From Actinomycetes bacterium (GTDB taxonomy: Bacteria > Actinomycetota > Acidimicrobiia > Acidimicrobiales > Palsa-688): DNA of 58,690 bases. Below are positions 52,450 to 58,690 of this stretch, one piece after another. The translations under genes and the position numbers were made by a program. The notes under the pieces are model-generated. The model did not search any database. It was not told the DNA's origin and worked only from the letters and a program-made list of their open reading frames with translations. The stretch is taken from contig JAKCDU010000023.1 of assembly GCA_021838445.1 (NCBI GenBank), positions 1 to 58,690 on the forward strand, written 5' to 3'. Position 1 is the stretch's first letter. Each line of letters begins with the position of its first letter.

Positions 52450-53319
52450 TCAGATCCACAGGCCGATGGCCAGCATCAGGCCGAAGGCCAGCTGGGCCCG
52501 CCCCGTCTCGCCGAGCACCGGGATCAGGTCCCGTCCCGCGGCCCCGGCCCTCACCCGCCCGAGCGGGGAGAGGAAGATGGGCAGCGAGACCAGAGCCAGC
52601 AGGGCCCCCAACCGGAGGGCGGCGGCGCCCGCGGCGAAGGCAAAAGGCACCAGGACGCAGGCGCCGTAGAGGACCCGGGTGGCCGGCGCGCCGACCCGGA
52701 CGGCCAGCGTGTGCTTGCCGGCGGCGGTGTCACCGGGAATGTCACGCAGATTGTTGACCACGAGGAGGGCGACCGCCAGCAGCCCGACCGGTACCGCCGC
52801 CACCCAGGCCAGCGCGGTGAAGTGCTGGAGCTGCACGTAGGCCGTCCCGACGGTTGCCACCAGGCCGAAGAACACGAAGACGAACAGTTCCCCGAGACCG
52901 GCGTAGCCGTAGGGCCGGGGACCTCCCGTGTAGAGCCACCCGGCGGCCACCGACGCCGCCCCGACGGCGACCAGCCACCATCCCGCCACCGCGGCGAGGG
53001 CCAGCCCGGCGACCGCGGCCAGGGCGAATGCGCCGATGGCGGCCGCCTTCACCGACGAGGCGGGGCGCAGACCGGACGCCACCAACCGCACCGGGCCCAC
53101 CCGGGCGTCGTCGGTGCCCCGTATACCGTCGCTGTAGTCGTTGGCGTAGTTGGTGCCGACCTGCAGCGCCACCGCCACCACCAGGGCGGCGACGGCGCGC
53201 CACCAGACCACGTGGCCCCCGGCGTGGGCCACCGCGGTGCCCACGAACACGGGCACCGCCGAGGCCGGCAGCGTGCGGGGCCGGGCTCCGGCCACCCAGG
53301 GATGTCGCGGCGGGTTCAC
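52450..53319 (-). CDS. menA: 1,4-dihydroxy-2-naphthoate polyprenyltransferase
   Basis: Membrane prenyltransferase attaching the isoprenoid tail to DHNA. 289 residues, about eight hydrophobic helices. The Asp-rich prenyl-diphosphate site is [15 protein letters not shown], the second motif is [20 protein letters not shown], both MenA-specific. GTG at 53319 is chosen: TAGTTT lies 8 nt upstream and the conserved [14 protein letters not shown] begins soon after. Divergent from menE. Confidence 0.93.
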   Translation of the reverse strand: MNPPRHPWVAGARPRTLPASAVPVFVGTAVAHAGGHVVWWRAVAALVVAVALQVGTNYANDYSDGIRGTDDARVGPVRLVASGLRPASSVKAAAIGAFALAAVAGLALAAVAGWWLVAVGAASVAAGWLYTGGPRPYGYAGLGELFVFVFFGLVATVGTAYVQLQHFTALAWVAAVPVGLLAVALLVVNNLRDIPGDTAAGKHTLAVRVGAPATRVLYGACVLVPFAFAAGAAALRLGALLALVSLPIFLSPLGRVRAGAAGRDLIPVLGETGRAQLAFGLMLAIGLWI

Positions 53320-53326
53320 CGCTTGG

Positions 53327-53333
53327 CAAACTA
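53327..53333. promoter_or_regulatory. Overlapping divergent -10 elements, menA and menE
   Basis: On the minus strand TAGTTT (53333-53328) is 8 nt before the menA GTG. On the plus strand CAAACT (53327-53332) is 7 nt before the menE ATG. The hexamers share five base pairs, so one melted site could serve both directions. Confidence 0.45.
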
Positions 53334-53339
53334 CCTGTG

Positions 53340-54479
53340 ATGTCGGACTTGGTGGCAATCGACGTGGCCGGAGGACCGCTGTTCGTCCGCCTCCTGCACC
53401 AGATCTGGGACCGAGGTGACGCCGCCCTGCCCGTCGACCAGCGCCTCCCCCACCGCGCCAAGGAGGCGCTGCTGTCGACCCTCGCCGCGGCGTGGGTGGT
53501 CGGAGCCGACGGGGAGGCCGTGCGCCGGACCGGCGGGCAGCCCGTCGATCCGGGCGACGCCCTGGTGATGGCGACCAGCGGAACCACCGGACAGCCCAAG
53601 GGGGTGATCCTCACCCACGACGCCGTGGCCGCTTCGGCGCGGGCCACCTCGGCCCGCCTCGGCGTCGACCCCGCCACCCACCGGTGGCTGGCCTGCCTGC
53701 CGCTCAACCACGTCGGGGGACTGTCGGTGGTGACGCGCAGCCTGGTGACCGGCACCCCCTGCGACGTCCTGGCCGGATACGACGCCGACGCGGTGGGCGC
53801 CCTCGCCGGTGACCACGTCATGGTGTCGCTGGTGGCCACCGCCCTGCGGCGCACCCCGCCGGAACTCTTTCACACGGTGGTGCTCGGGGGCTCGGCGCCA
53901 CCCCAGGGGCTGGCCCCCAACGTGGTGACGACCTACGGCCTGACCGAGACCGGCAGCGGGGTGGTCTACGACGGGGTGCCCCTCGAGGGCGTCGAGGTGG
54001 ACATCGGGGCCCGGACCGGCGAGATCAGGCTGCGGGGCCCGATGCTCCTGCGCGCCTACCGGGACGGCACCCCGGCGCTCGACGCCGACGGGTGGTTGGC
54101 CACCGGCGACAGCGGCCGGCGCTCACCCGACGGGCGCCTGACGGTGACCGGGCGGATGTCCGACCTGATCATCTCCGGCGGCGAGAACGTGTGGCCGGGC
54201 CCCGTGGAAGAGGCCATTCGGCGCCACCCGGCGGTGTCCGAGGTGGCGGTGGCCGGAAGACCCGACCCCGAGTGGGGCCAGCGGGTCGTGGCCTGGGTGG
54301 TCCCCGTCCCCGGGGCCGACCCGCCCTCCCTGGACGAGCTGCGCGACCTCGTCGGCGAGTCGATGCCCCGCTACGCCGCTCCCCGCCACCTGGTGGTCAC
54401 CGCAGCGCTGCCCCGCACCTCGATCGGCAAGGTCCGCCGCGACGCCCTGCCCCTCGACGGGGACCCCCCGGCGGGCTGA
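53340..54479 (+). CDS. menE: o-succinylbenzoate-CoA ligase
   Basis: Adenylate-forming CoA ligase activating o-succinylbenzoate. 379 residues, short for the superfamily, as in actinobacterial MenE. P-loop MATSGTTGQPKGVILTH, then LPLNHVGGLSVVTRSL, TYGLTETGSG, GWLATGDSG, GRMSDLIISGGENVWP and C-terminal Lys in PRTSIGKVRRDAL. menB and menC are not in the window. Its start is set by the divergent promoter. Confidence 0.92.
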   Translation: MSDLVAIDVAGGPLFVRLLHQIWDRGDAALPVDQRLPHRAKEALLSTLAAAWVVGADGEAVRRTGGQPVDPGDALVMATSGTTGQPKGVILTHDAVAASARATSARLGVDPATHRWLACLPLNHVGGLSVVTRSLVTGTPCDVLAGYDADAVGALAGDHVMVSLVATALRRTPPELFHTVVLGGSAPPQGLAPNVVTTYGLTETGSGVVYDGVPLEGVEVDIGARTGEIRLRGPMLLRAYRDGTPALDADGWLATGDSGRRSPDGRLTVTGRMSDLIISGGENVWPGPVEEAIRRHPAVSEVAVAGRPDPEWGQRVVAWVVPVPGADPPSLDELRDLVGESMPRYAAPRHLVVTAALPRTSIGKVRRDALPLDGDPPAG

Positions 54480-54569
54480 CCGGGGCCGGGCGGCGTACCT
54501 ACGGACACTGGAACCTGTTCTGATCTAGGGTGGCGGGCCAGACCGGAAACTGTGGAGTAGGGAGGGCCA

Positions 54570-55682
54570 GTGCAGACCGAAGCGGCCATTTTGTGGGGCC
54601 AGAACGAGCAGTGGAGCGTGGAGAGCATCGAGCTCGATCCGCCCAAGGACGGCGAGGTCCTGGTGAAGCTGGCGGCGTCGGGGATGTGCCACTCCGACGA
54701 GCACCTCGTGACGGGCGACCTGGGCGGCGTGTACCCCATCATCGGGGGCCACGAAGGGGCCGGGGTGGTCCTCGAGGTGGGACCCGGGGTCACCAAGGTC
54801 AAGCCCGGCGACCACGTGGTGTTCGGTTTCATACCGGCCTGCGGGCAGTGCCCCTCCTGCGCCCGGGGTCACTCCAACCTGTGTGACAACGGCGCCGCCC
54901 TCCTCATCGGACTGCAGATGGACGGCACCTCCCGCCACCACGCCCGGGGCCAGGACATCGCCACCATGGTCTGCCTCGGGACCTTCGGCAAGCACTCCGT
55001 GGTCAACCAGATGTCCTGCGTGAAGATCCCCGAGGACATCCCGCTGGAGCTGGCCTGCCTGGTCGGTTGCGGGGTGACCACGGGGTGGGGCTCGTCGGTG
55101 TACGCCGCCGAGATCGAACCGGGCGACAATGTCGCGGTCATCGGGGTCGGGGGCATCGGGGCGGCCGCCATCCAGGGAGCCCGGCTGGCCGGCGCCGACC
55201 GCATCTTCGCCATCGACCCGGTGGAGCTCAAGCGGGAGCTGGCCCCCAAGTTCGGGGCGACCCACACCTATTCGTCGGTCGAGGAGGCCACCGAGGCCAT
55301 CCGGGCCGAGACCTGGGGCACCATGTGCCAGAAGGTCATCTGCGCCATGGGCGTGGGCAAGGGCGACATGATGGCCTCCATCATGGGCATCGTCTCCAAG
55401 CGGGGGCGCTGCGTCGTGACCAACATCCACCCGATGGCCGAGATGGAGGTGTCGCTCAATCTCTGCGATCTGACCCTCATGGAGAAGCAGATCGTGGGGA
55501 CCATCTTCGGGTCGGCCAACATCAACTACGACATCCCCCACCTGCTGCAGCTCTACCGGCTCGGTCAGCTCGACCTCGAGGGCATGGTCACCAACCGCTA
55601 CAAGCTCGGCGACATCAACCAGGGCTACCAGGACATGCGCGACGGCAAGAACATCCGGGGCGTCCTGATCTACGACGACTGA
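54570..55682 (+). CDS. NDMA-dependent alcohol dehydrogenase (zinc MDR)
   Basis: Medium-chain zinc dehydrogenase of 370 residues of the NDMA-dependent type, whose bound nicotinamide cofactor is not exchanged freely and which is often linked to mycofactocin. Catalytic zinc: SGMCHSDEHLVTGD and GGHEGAGVV; structural zinc: ACGQCPSCARGHSNLC; Rossmann: IGVGGIGAAAIQGARLAG. GTQMDGT-like LQMDGTSRHHARGQD and FGSANINYDIPHLLQLYRLGQLDL fit that subfamily. GTG start with GGAGGG just upstream. No mycofactocin genes are in the window. Confidence 0.87.
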   Translation: MQTEAAILWGQNEQWSVESIELDPPKDGEVLVKLAASGMCHSDEHLVTGDLGGVYPIIGGHEGAGVVLEVGPGVTKVKPGDHVVFGFIPACGQCPSCARGHSNLCDNGAALLIGLQMDGTSRHHARGQDIATMVCLGTFGKHSVVNQMSCVKIPEDIPLELACLVGCGVTTGWGSSVYAAEIEPGDNVAVIGVGGIGAAAIQGARLAGADRIFAIDPVELKRELAPKFGATHTYSSVEEATEAIRAETWGTMCQKVICAMGVGKGDMMASIMGIVSKRGRCVVTNIHPMAEMEVSLNLCDLTLMEKQIVGTIFGSANINYDIPHLLQLYRLGQLDLEGMVTNRYKLGDINQGYQDMRDGKNIRGVLIYDD

Positions 55683-55710
55683 CGCCGAGTCTCGCGATCG
55701 CCACCCGCCC

Positions 55711-56547
55711 GTGCACAGCTTCGTTCGTTCCGGCCTGACCTTCGACGTCACCGACGAGGGTCCCGCTGACGGCCGGGTGGTGATCGCCCTGCACGGCTTC
55801 CCCGAGGACCGCCGGTCGTGGTCGGGAGTGATCCCCGCGCTGACCGGCGCCGGCCACCGGGTCCTGGCCCCCGACCAACGGGGCTACTCGCCCGGAGCCC
55901 GGCCGGCGGGCCGCCGCAGCTACGTATTGTCCGAGCTGGCCGCCGACGTGCTGGCCCTGGCCGACGTGGCCGGAGCCGACCGCTTCGATGTCGTGGGCCA
56001 CGACTGGGGGGCCATCGTGGCCTGGGAGCTGGCCTGCCGCAACCCGGGCCGGGTGCGCACCCTCACCGCCCTGTCGGTCCCCCACCCGGCCGCTTTCCGC
56101 GAGGCGGTGCTGCGCAGCAACCAGCTGCTCCGATCGTGGTACATGCTCTTCTTCCAGCTTCCGGTGGTACCCGAAGCCGTCTTCGCCGCGGCCGGGGCCA
56201 AGCGCCTGGCCTCGGGCCTGGAAGCCGACGGCCTCGACGCCGAGTCGGCCCGCCGCTACACCGCCCGCCTGGCCCGAAGAGCGGACATCCACGGGCCGCT
56301 CAACTGGTACCGGGCCCTCCCCCTGGGTGCCCGACAGGGATTCCCGCCGGTGCACGTACCCACCCTGTACATCTTCGGTGACCGCGACCGCTACCTGAGC
56401 CGGGTGGCGGCCGAGCGGACGGGACGCCACGTGGTCGGCTCTTACCGCTTCGAGGTGCTCCAGGACCAGTCGCACTGGCTCCCCACGGGCGCATCCGAGC
56501 GGGTGGCGACCCTGATCAACGAGCACCTGGCGGCCCATCCCACCTGA
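55711..56547 (+). CDS. Alpha/beta hydrolase, epoxide-hydrolase-like
   Basis: Hydrolase of 278 residues. The nucleophile elbow has Asp (VVGHDWGAIVAWELA), as in epoxide hydrolases and haloalkane dehalogenases; HGFPEDRRSW is the oxyanion HGxP motif of epoxide hydrolases; DRDRYLS carries the charge-relay Asp and DQSHWLP the His. The GTG at 55711 is 28 nt after the alcohol dehydrogenase stop, so they may be co-transcribed. Epoxide hydrolase is the most likely activity; substrate unknown. Confidence 0.82.
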   Translation: MHSFVRSGLTFDVTDEGPADGRVVIALHGFPEDRRSWSGVIPALTGAGHRVLAPDQRGYSPGARPAGRRSYVLSELAADVLALADVAGADRFDVVGHDWGAIVAWELACRNPGRVRTLTALSVPHPAAFREAVLRSNQLLRSWYMLFFQLPVVPEAVFAAAGAKRLASGLEADGLDAESARRYTARLARRADIHGPLNWYRALPLGARQGFPPVHVPTLYIFGDRDRYLSRVAAERTGRHVVGSYRFEVLQDQSHWLPTGASERVATLINEHLAAHPT

Positions 56548-56668
56548 GCGGCCCGCCAGGGACCAGGTCGATTCCCCCTCAGGTCACCCTGTATGACAAA
56601 AAAGAGACCAGCAAGGCCCGATCCGATCTGTCTACGGCTCCCTTCGCCCACGCGGGCGGAGCCCCGGC

Positions 56669-56847
56669 GACCGTGTCAGCAGACGGTCACCCACTGACTA
56701 TGGGAACCGGCCAAAGGCTTTCAGATGAATCGGACCCTGCTGGAGAACTGATCGATGAAGCGCACCTCAATGGTGACTCCATCTGCTTTTCTGGTCCTGA
56801 TGCTAAGGCCGCCAGCAGGCGTCCGGCAGAGCCGAAAGACCCTTTGG
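56669..56847 (+). ncRNA. Candidate structured RNA element (unclassified)
   Basis: By hand folding: a 6-bp hairpin GACCGT/ACGGTC (56669-56688, 8-nt loop) is followed by a multibranched domain. P1 pairs CCAAAGG (56711-56717) with CCTTTGG (56841-56847) and CTTTC (56718-56722) with GAAAG (56834-56838), leaving a 2-nt bulge. Nested inside are GGACC/GGTCC (56732-56736 with 56793-56797), GGAG/CTCC (56742-56745 with 56777-56780), CACC/GGTG (56763-56766 with 56772-56775) and CGCC/GGCG (56810-56813 with 56818-56821). The stretch is clearly AT-richer than its neighbours. It matches no riboswitch class I can recall. An alternative is a coding N-terminal extension of the next gene. Confidence 0.4.
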
Positions 56848-56913
56848 AACGCCCGCCGACGGAGAGTGAGCCCACCTTGTCACGATTAGGCAACTGGCAA
56901 CCACTGACTATGG
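56691..56913. repeat. Pair of 13-bp direct repeats, 210 bp apart
   Basis: CCACTGACTATGG occurs at 56691-56703 and 56901-56913. Each contains an ATG and both ATGs are in the same frame. Between them lies the AT-richer structured segment. Confidence 0.9.
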
Positions 56914-57443
56914 AGGAACGACTCGACCGCCTCGAGTCTCTCGCCGCCATCCAGCAACTGCCCTACCGCTACGGCGTAGCCATCGACTCGCGCGACATGG
57001 ACATGATGGTCGACCTGTTCGTGGCCGATGTCCGGGTGGGCCGCGATCAGACCGGACGCGACGCCCTGAAGCGCTGGTACACCACGACCATGGCCGCGCA
57101 CGGACCCTCCTGTCACTTCATCGGCAACCACGTGGTGGACTTCGACGACGCCGACCACGCCCGGGGGATCGTCTACTGCCACGACGAGCTCGGTCACACC
57201 GACGATTGGGAACAGGGTCAACTGCAGTACTGGGACACCTACGTCCGCGTCGACGGCGAGTGGTACTTCCAGCGTCGCCGCTTCCACCGCCTCTACATGG
57301 TCGACTGGCTGGAACGGCCCAGTCACGGGGCCATGAGTCACGACGACGCGCTCACCACCCACCGGCTGCCGGAGGCCTACCCGTCGTGGTCGGCCTTCTG
57401 GGAGGGCGTCGAGCGCGACCGGGTCCGCCCTGACGGCTCATAA
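56910..57443 (+). CDS. SnoaL-like (NTF2-fold) protein with low-GC leader
   Basis: Cone-fold protein of 177 residues from the ATG at 56910. Family pattern: RLDRLESLAAIQQLPYRYGVAIDSRDMDMMVDLFVADVRVG, then HFIGNHVVDFDDADHARGIVYC and YWDTYVRVDGEWYFQRRRF, as in SnoaL-like hydratases/isomerases. The same frame stays open upstream to a GTG at 56673 (79 extra residues) and has another ATG at 56700, but that part has atypical codon use and no family similarity, so I treat it as leader. No ribosome site precedes 56910. Confidence 0.75.
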   Translation: MEERLDRLESLAAIQQLPYRYGVAIDSRDMDMMVDLFVADVRVGRDQTGRDALKRWYTTTMAAHGPSCHFIGNHVVDFDDADHARGIVYCHDELGHTDDWEQGQLQYWDTYVRVDGEWYFQRRRFHRLYMVDWLERPSHGAMSHDDALTTHRLPEAYPSWSAFWEGVERDRVRPDGS

Positions 57444-57568
57444 CCTGCTGTTAATACAGGTGCAACCCCGCCGAAATACCCGGAGGGCCATCCTGGGGCG
57501 GTGCAGCGAGCCGTCGGCCGGACCGTCCCGAGACGCCGGCCGGTAGTTACGGGCCGACGGCCCGGCCG

Positions 57569-58309
57569 GTGAGGCCGGTGAGGCCGGCGGCGGCTCGAGC
57601 TGCGGAACGGACGATCATGGTCGTCAACCCCAACACCACCTCCTCGATGACCGAGGCCGTGGTCTCCGCCGCAGCGCGGGTCGCGGCCGTGGGCACCATG
57701 GTCGTCGGCAGCACGGCCAGCCGCGGGGTCCCCGCCATCGAGTCCAACGTCGACGAGGTGTGGGGGGCCCTCGGGGTGCTCGAGCAGGTCCGGGCCGGAG
57801 AGAAGCGGGGGCTGGACGGCTACGTCATCGCCTGCTTCGGCGATACCGGCCTGGCCGCGGCCAAGGAGGCGGCGCGCGGCCCGGCGGTGGGCATGACCGA
57901 GGCCGCCCTCTTCACCGCCGCTCTGGTCGCCGCCCGGTTCACGATCATCACCCTCCCTCCCCGCACCCGTGAGCAGTCCCGCCGGGTGCTCAGGGACACG
58001 GGTCTCGAGCGGCGGGCCACCGTCCGGGCCATCGACGTGGGCGTGGCCGACCTCGCCGCCGGGGCCGCAGCGGTGTTGGAAGCCATGCTCGACGAGGGGC
58101 GCCGGGCCGTAGCCGAGGACTCGGCCGAAGCGGTCGTGCTCGGCTGCGCCGGCCTGGCCGACCTCGTCGCCCCCCTCCAGCAGGAACTCGCCGTACCGGT
58201 CATCGATGGCGTGGCGGCAGCCGTCAAGGCGGTCGAAGGTCTCCTGGCACAGGGACTGTCGACTTCGCGGGCGGGGACCTACGCCCGGACCGCCGATGTC
58301 GGACGGTGA
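57569..58309 (+). CDS. Aspartate/glutamate/hydantoin racemase family protein
   Basis: Cofactor-independent racemase fold, 246 residues. The conserved N-terminal strand MVVNPNTTSSMTEAVV, Cys in VIACFGDTGLAAAKE and second Cys in VVLGCAGLADL match hydantoin/allantoin racemases, which use two cysteines as acid and base. GTG at 57569 is one of several possible starts; repeats of GTGAGGCCG make the choice unsure. It overlaps the following amidohydrolase by 14 nt, suggesting joint action on a cyclic amide (inference). Confidence 0.8.
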   Translation: MRPVRPAAARAAERTIMVVNPNTTSSMTEAVVSAAARVAAVGTMVVGSTASRGVPAIESNVDEVWGALGVLEQVRAGEKRGLDGYVIACFGDTGLAAAKEAARGPAVGMTEAALFTAALVAARFTIITLPPRTREQSRRVLRDTGLERRATVRAIDVGVADLAAGAAAVLEAMLDEGRRAVAEDSAEAVVLGCAGLADLVAPLQQELAVPVIDGVAAAVKAVEGLLAQGLSTSRAGTYARTADVGR

Positions 58310-58690
58310 CGCCCTGACCGTGCTCTTCAAAGACGTCCTCGTCTACCACCCTGACGGGATCACCGGTCCCGTCGATGTCATGGTGAGCGGCCAGCGGATC
58401 GCCGGTATCGGCTCGGTGCCGGCCGGCCCGGCCGACCTGGTGGTGGAGGGGCGATCGCATCATCTTCTCGTACCCGGTCTGCTGAACGCCCACTTCCACT
58501 CCCCGGCCAACCACCTCAAAGGGTCTCTGCCGAGCATGCCGCTCGAGATGTTCATGCTCTACGAGAGCCCCGCCGACGAGAGCCTGCGGCCCTCCCCCAG
58601 AGAGGCCTATCTGCGCACCATGCTCGCGGCCACCGAGATGCTGCGCAACGGGACGACGTCGGTCCAAGACGACGCCTTCCTCATGCCCTC
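58296..58690 (+). CDS. Amidohydrolase (cytosine deaminase/chlorohydrolase-like), 3' end outside window
   Basis: First 131 residues of a metal-dependent amidohydrolase; the frame is open to the window end. An N-terminal beta sandwich (VLFKDVLVYHPDGI, VDVMVSGQRIAGIGSV) leads to the metal-binding HxH in VPGLLNAHFHSP, followed by MLAATEMLRNGTTSVQDD, as in the TrzN/AtzB/guanine-deaminase-like subgroup. Starts with ATG at 58296 inside the racemase gene. A role in hydantoin, purine or triazine-like ring breakdown is possible; the rest of the protein is needed. Confidence 0.8.
   Translation, partial: MSDGDALTVLFKDVLVYHPDGITGPVDVMVSGQRIAGIGSVPAGPADLVVEGRSHHLLVPGLLNAHFHSPANHLKGSLPSMPLEMFMLYESPADESLRPSPREAYLRTMLAATEMLRNGTTSVQDDAFLMP

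Noticed and set aside
56700-56847. Known riboswitch (TPP, cobalamin, glycine, SAM, fluoride, c-di-AMP)
   Set aside because: Short fragments such as CTGATG or AACTGATC look familiar, but none of the conserved cores or junctions of these classes is complete.
56673-56909. 79-residue N-terminal extension of the SnoaL-like protein
   Set aside because: Codon third positions are far less GC-rich than in surrounding genes, the peptide matches nothing in the family, and the DNA folds well as RNA. Kept as an alternative only.

Overview
The window is very GC-rich and densely coded. It reads as chromosome of an actinobacterium, most likely a deep-branching lineage such as Acidimicrobiia (lineage is inference). 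Evidence for Actinomycetota is a mycothiol synthase (mshD), a mycothiol-dependent formaldehyde dehydrogenase (mscR), an NDMA-type alcohol dehydrogenase, an F420-type LLM oxidoreductase and a menaquinone pathway. A dedicated trpF is present; in Streptomyces and Mycobacterium the bifunctional PriA normally replaces it, so those groups are unlikely.

Layout. 1-737: end of a tyrosine integrase abutting tRNA-Leu(CAA), the likely edge of an integrated element. 876-8120: catabolic/regulatory block (TetR regulator, two family-2 amidohydrolases, SnoaL-like protein, LLM oxidoreductase, GH3 beta-glucosidase). 8235-9940: formaldehyde detoxification pair. 10039-12558: alkyltransferase-like protein, membrane coiled-coil protein and a divergent anti-sigma-type ATPase. 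12603-16470: type II fatty-acid operon fabD-fabH-acpP-fabF behind a perfect palindrome. 16503-22619: peroxiredoxin, nitrobindin-like protein, quinone oxidoreductase, UbiB-type kinase, and a coupled phosphotransferase/lipocalin-like pair. 22739-30871: typA, the ATP-grasp/alpha-E/transglutaminase trio, UPF0301, glucose dehydrogenase and DUF2804. 30917-43739: a minus-strand amino-acid supercluster (hisD-C-B-H-A-F, groES-like, hisI, trpE, ygfZ, lipoprotein, trpC-F-B-A). 43761-46827: small helical protein, endonuclease III, mshD, rlmN. 46990-54479: membrane protein, MaoC hydratase and menaquinone genes menG, menF, menD, menH, menA, menE on alternating strands. 54570-58690: NDMA-type alcohol dehydrogenase, epoxide-hydrolase-like protein, a lower-GC RNA-like leader before a SnoaL-like gene, a hydantoin-racemase-family gene and the start of an amidohydrolase.

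Two expression habits recur. Genes inside operons overlap by GTGA, TTGA, ATGA or TGATG, implying translational coupling; several start with TTG. Heads of transcription units usually lack a Shine-Dalgarno sequence but carry TANNNT 6-9 nt before the start codon, the arrangement expected for leaderless mRNAs. At menA/menE and hisD/43761 the opposing -10 hexamers overlap, suggesting bidirectional promoters.

The least explained piece of DNA is 56569-56913: AT-richer than its surroundings, predicted to fold into a multibranched RNA, and bounded by two identical 13-bp repeats each carrying an in-frame ATG.
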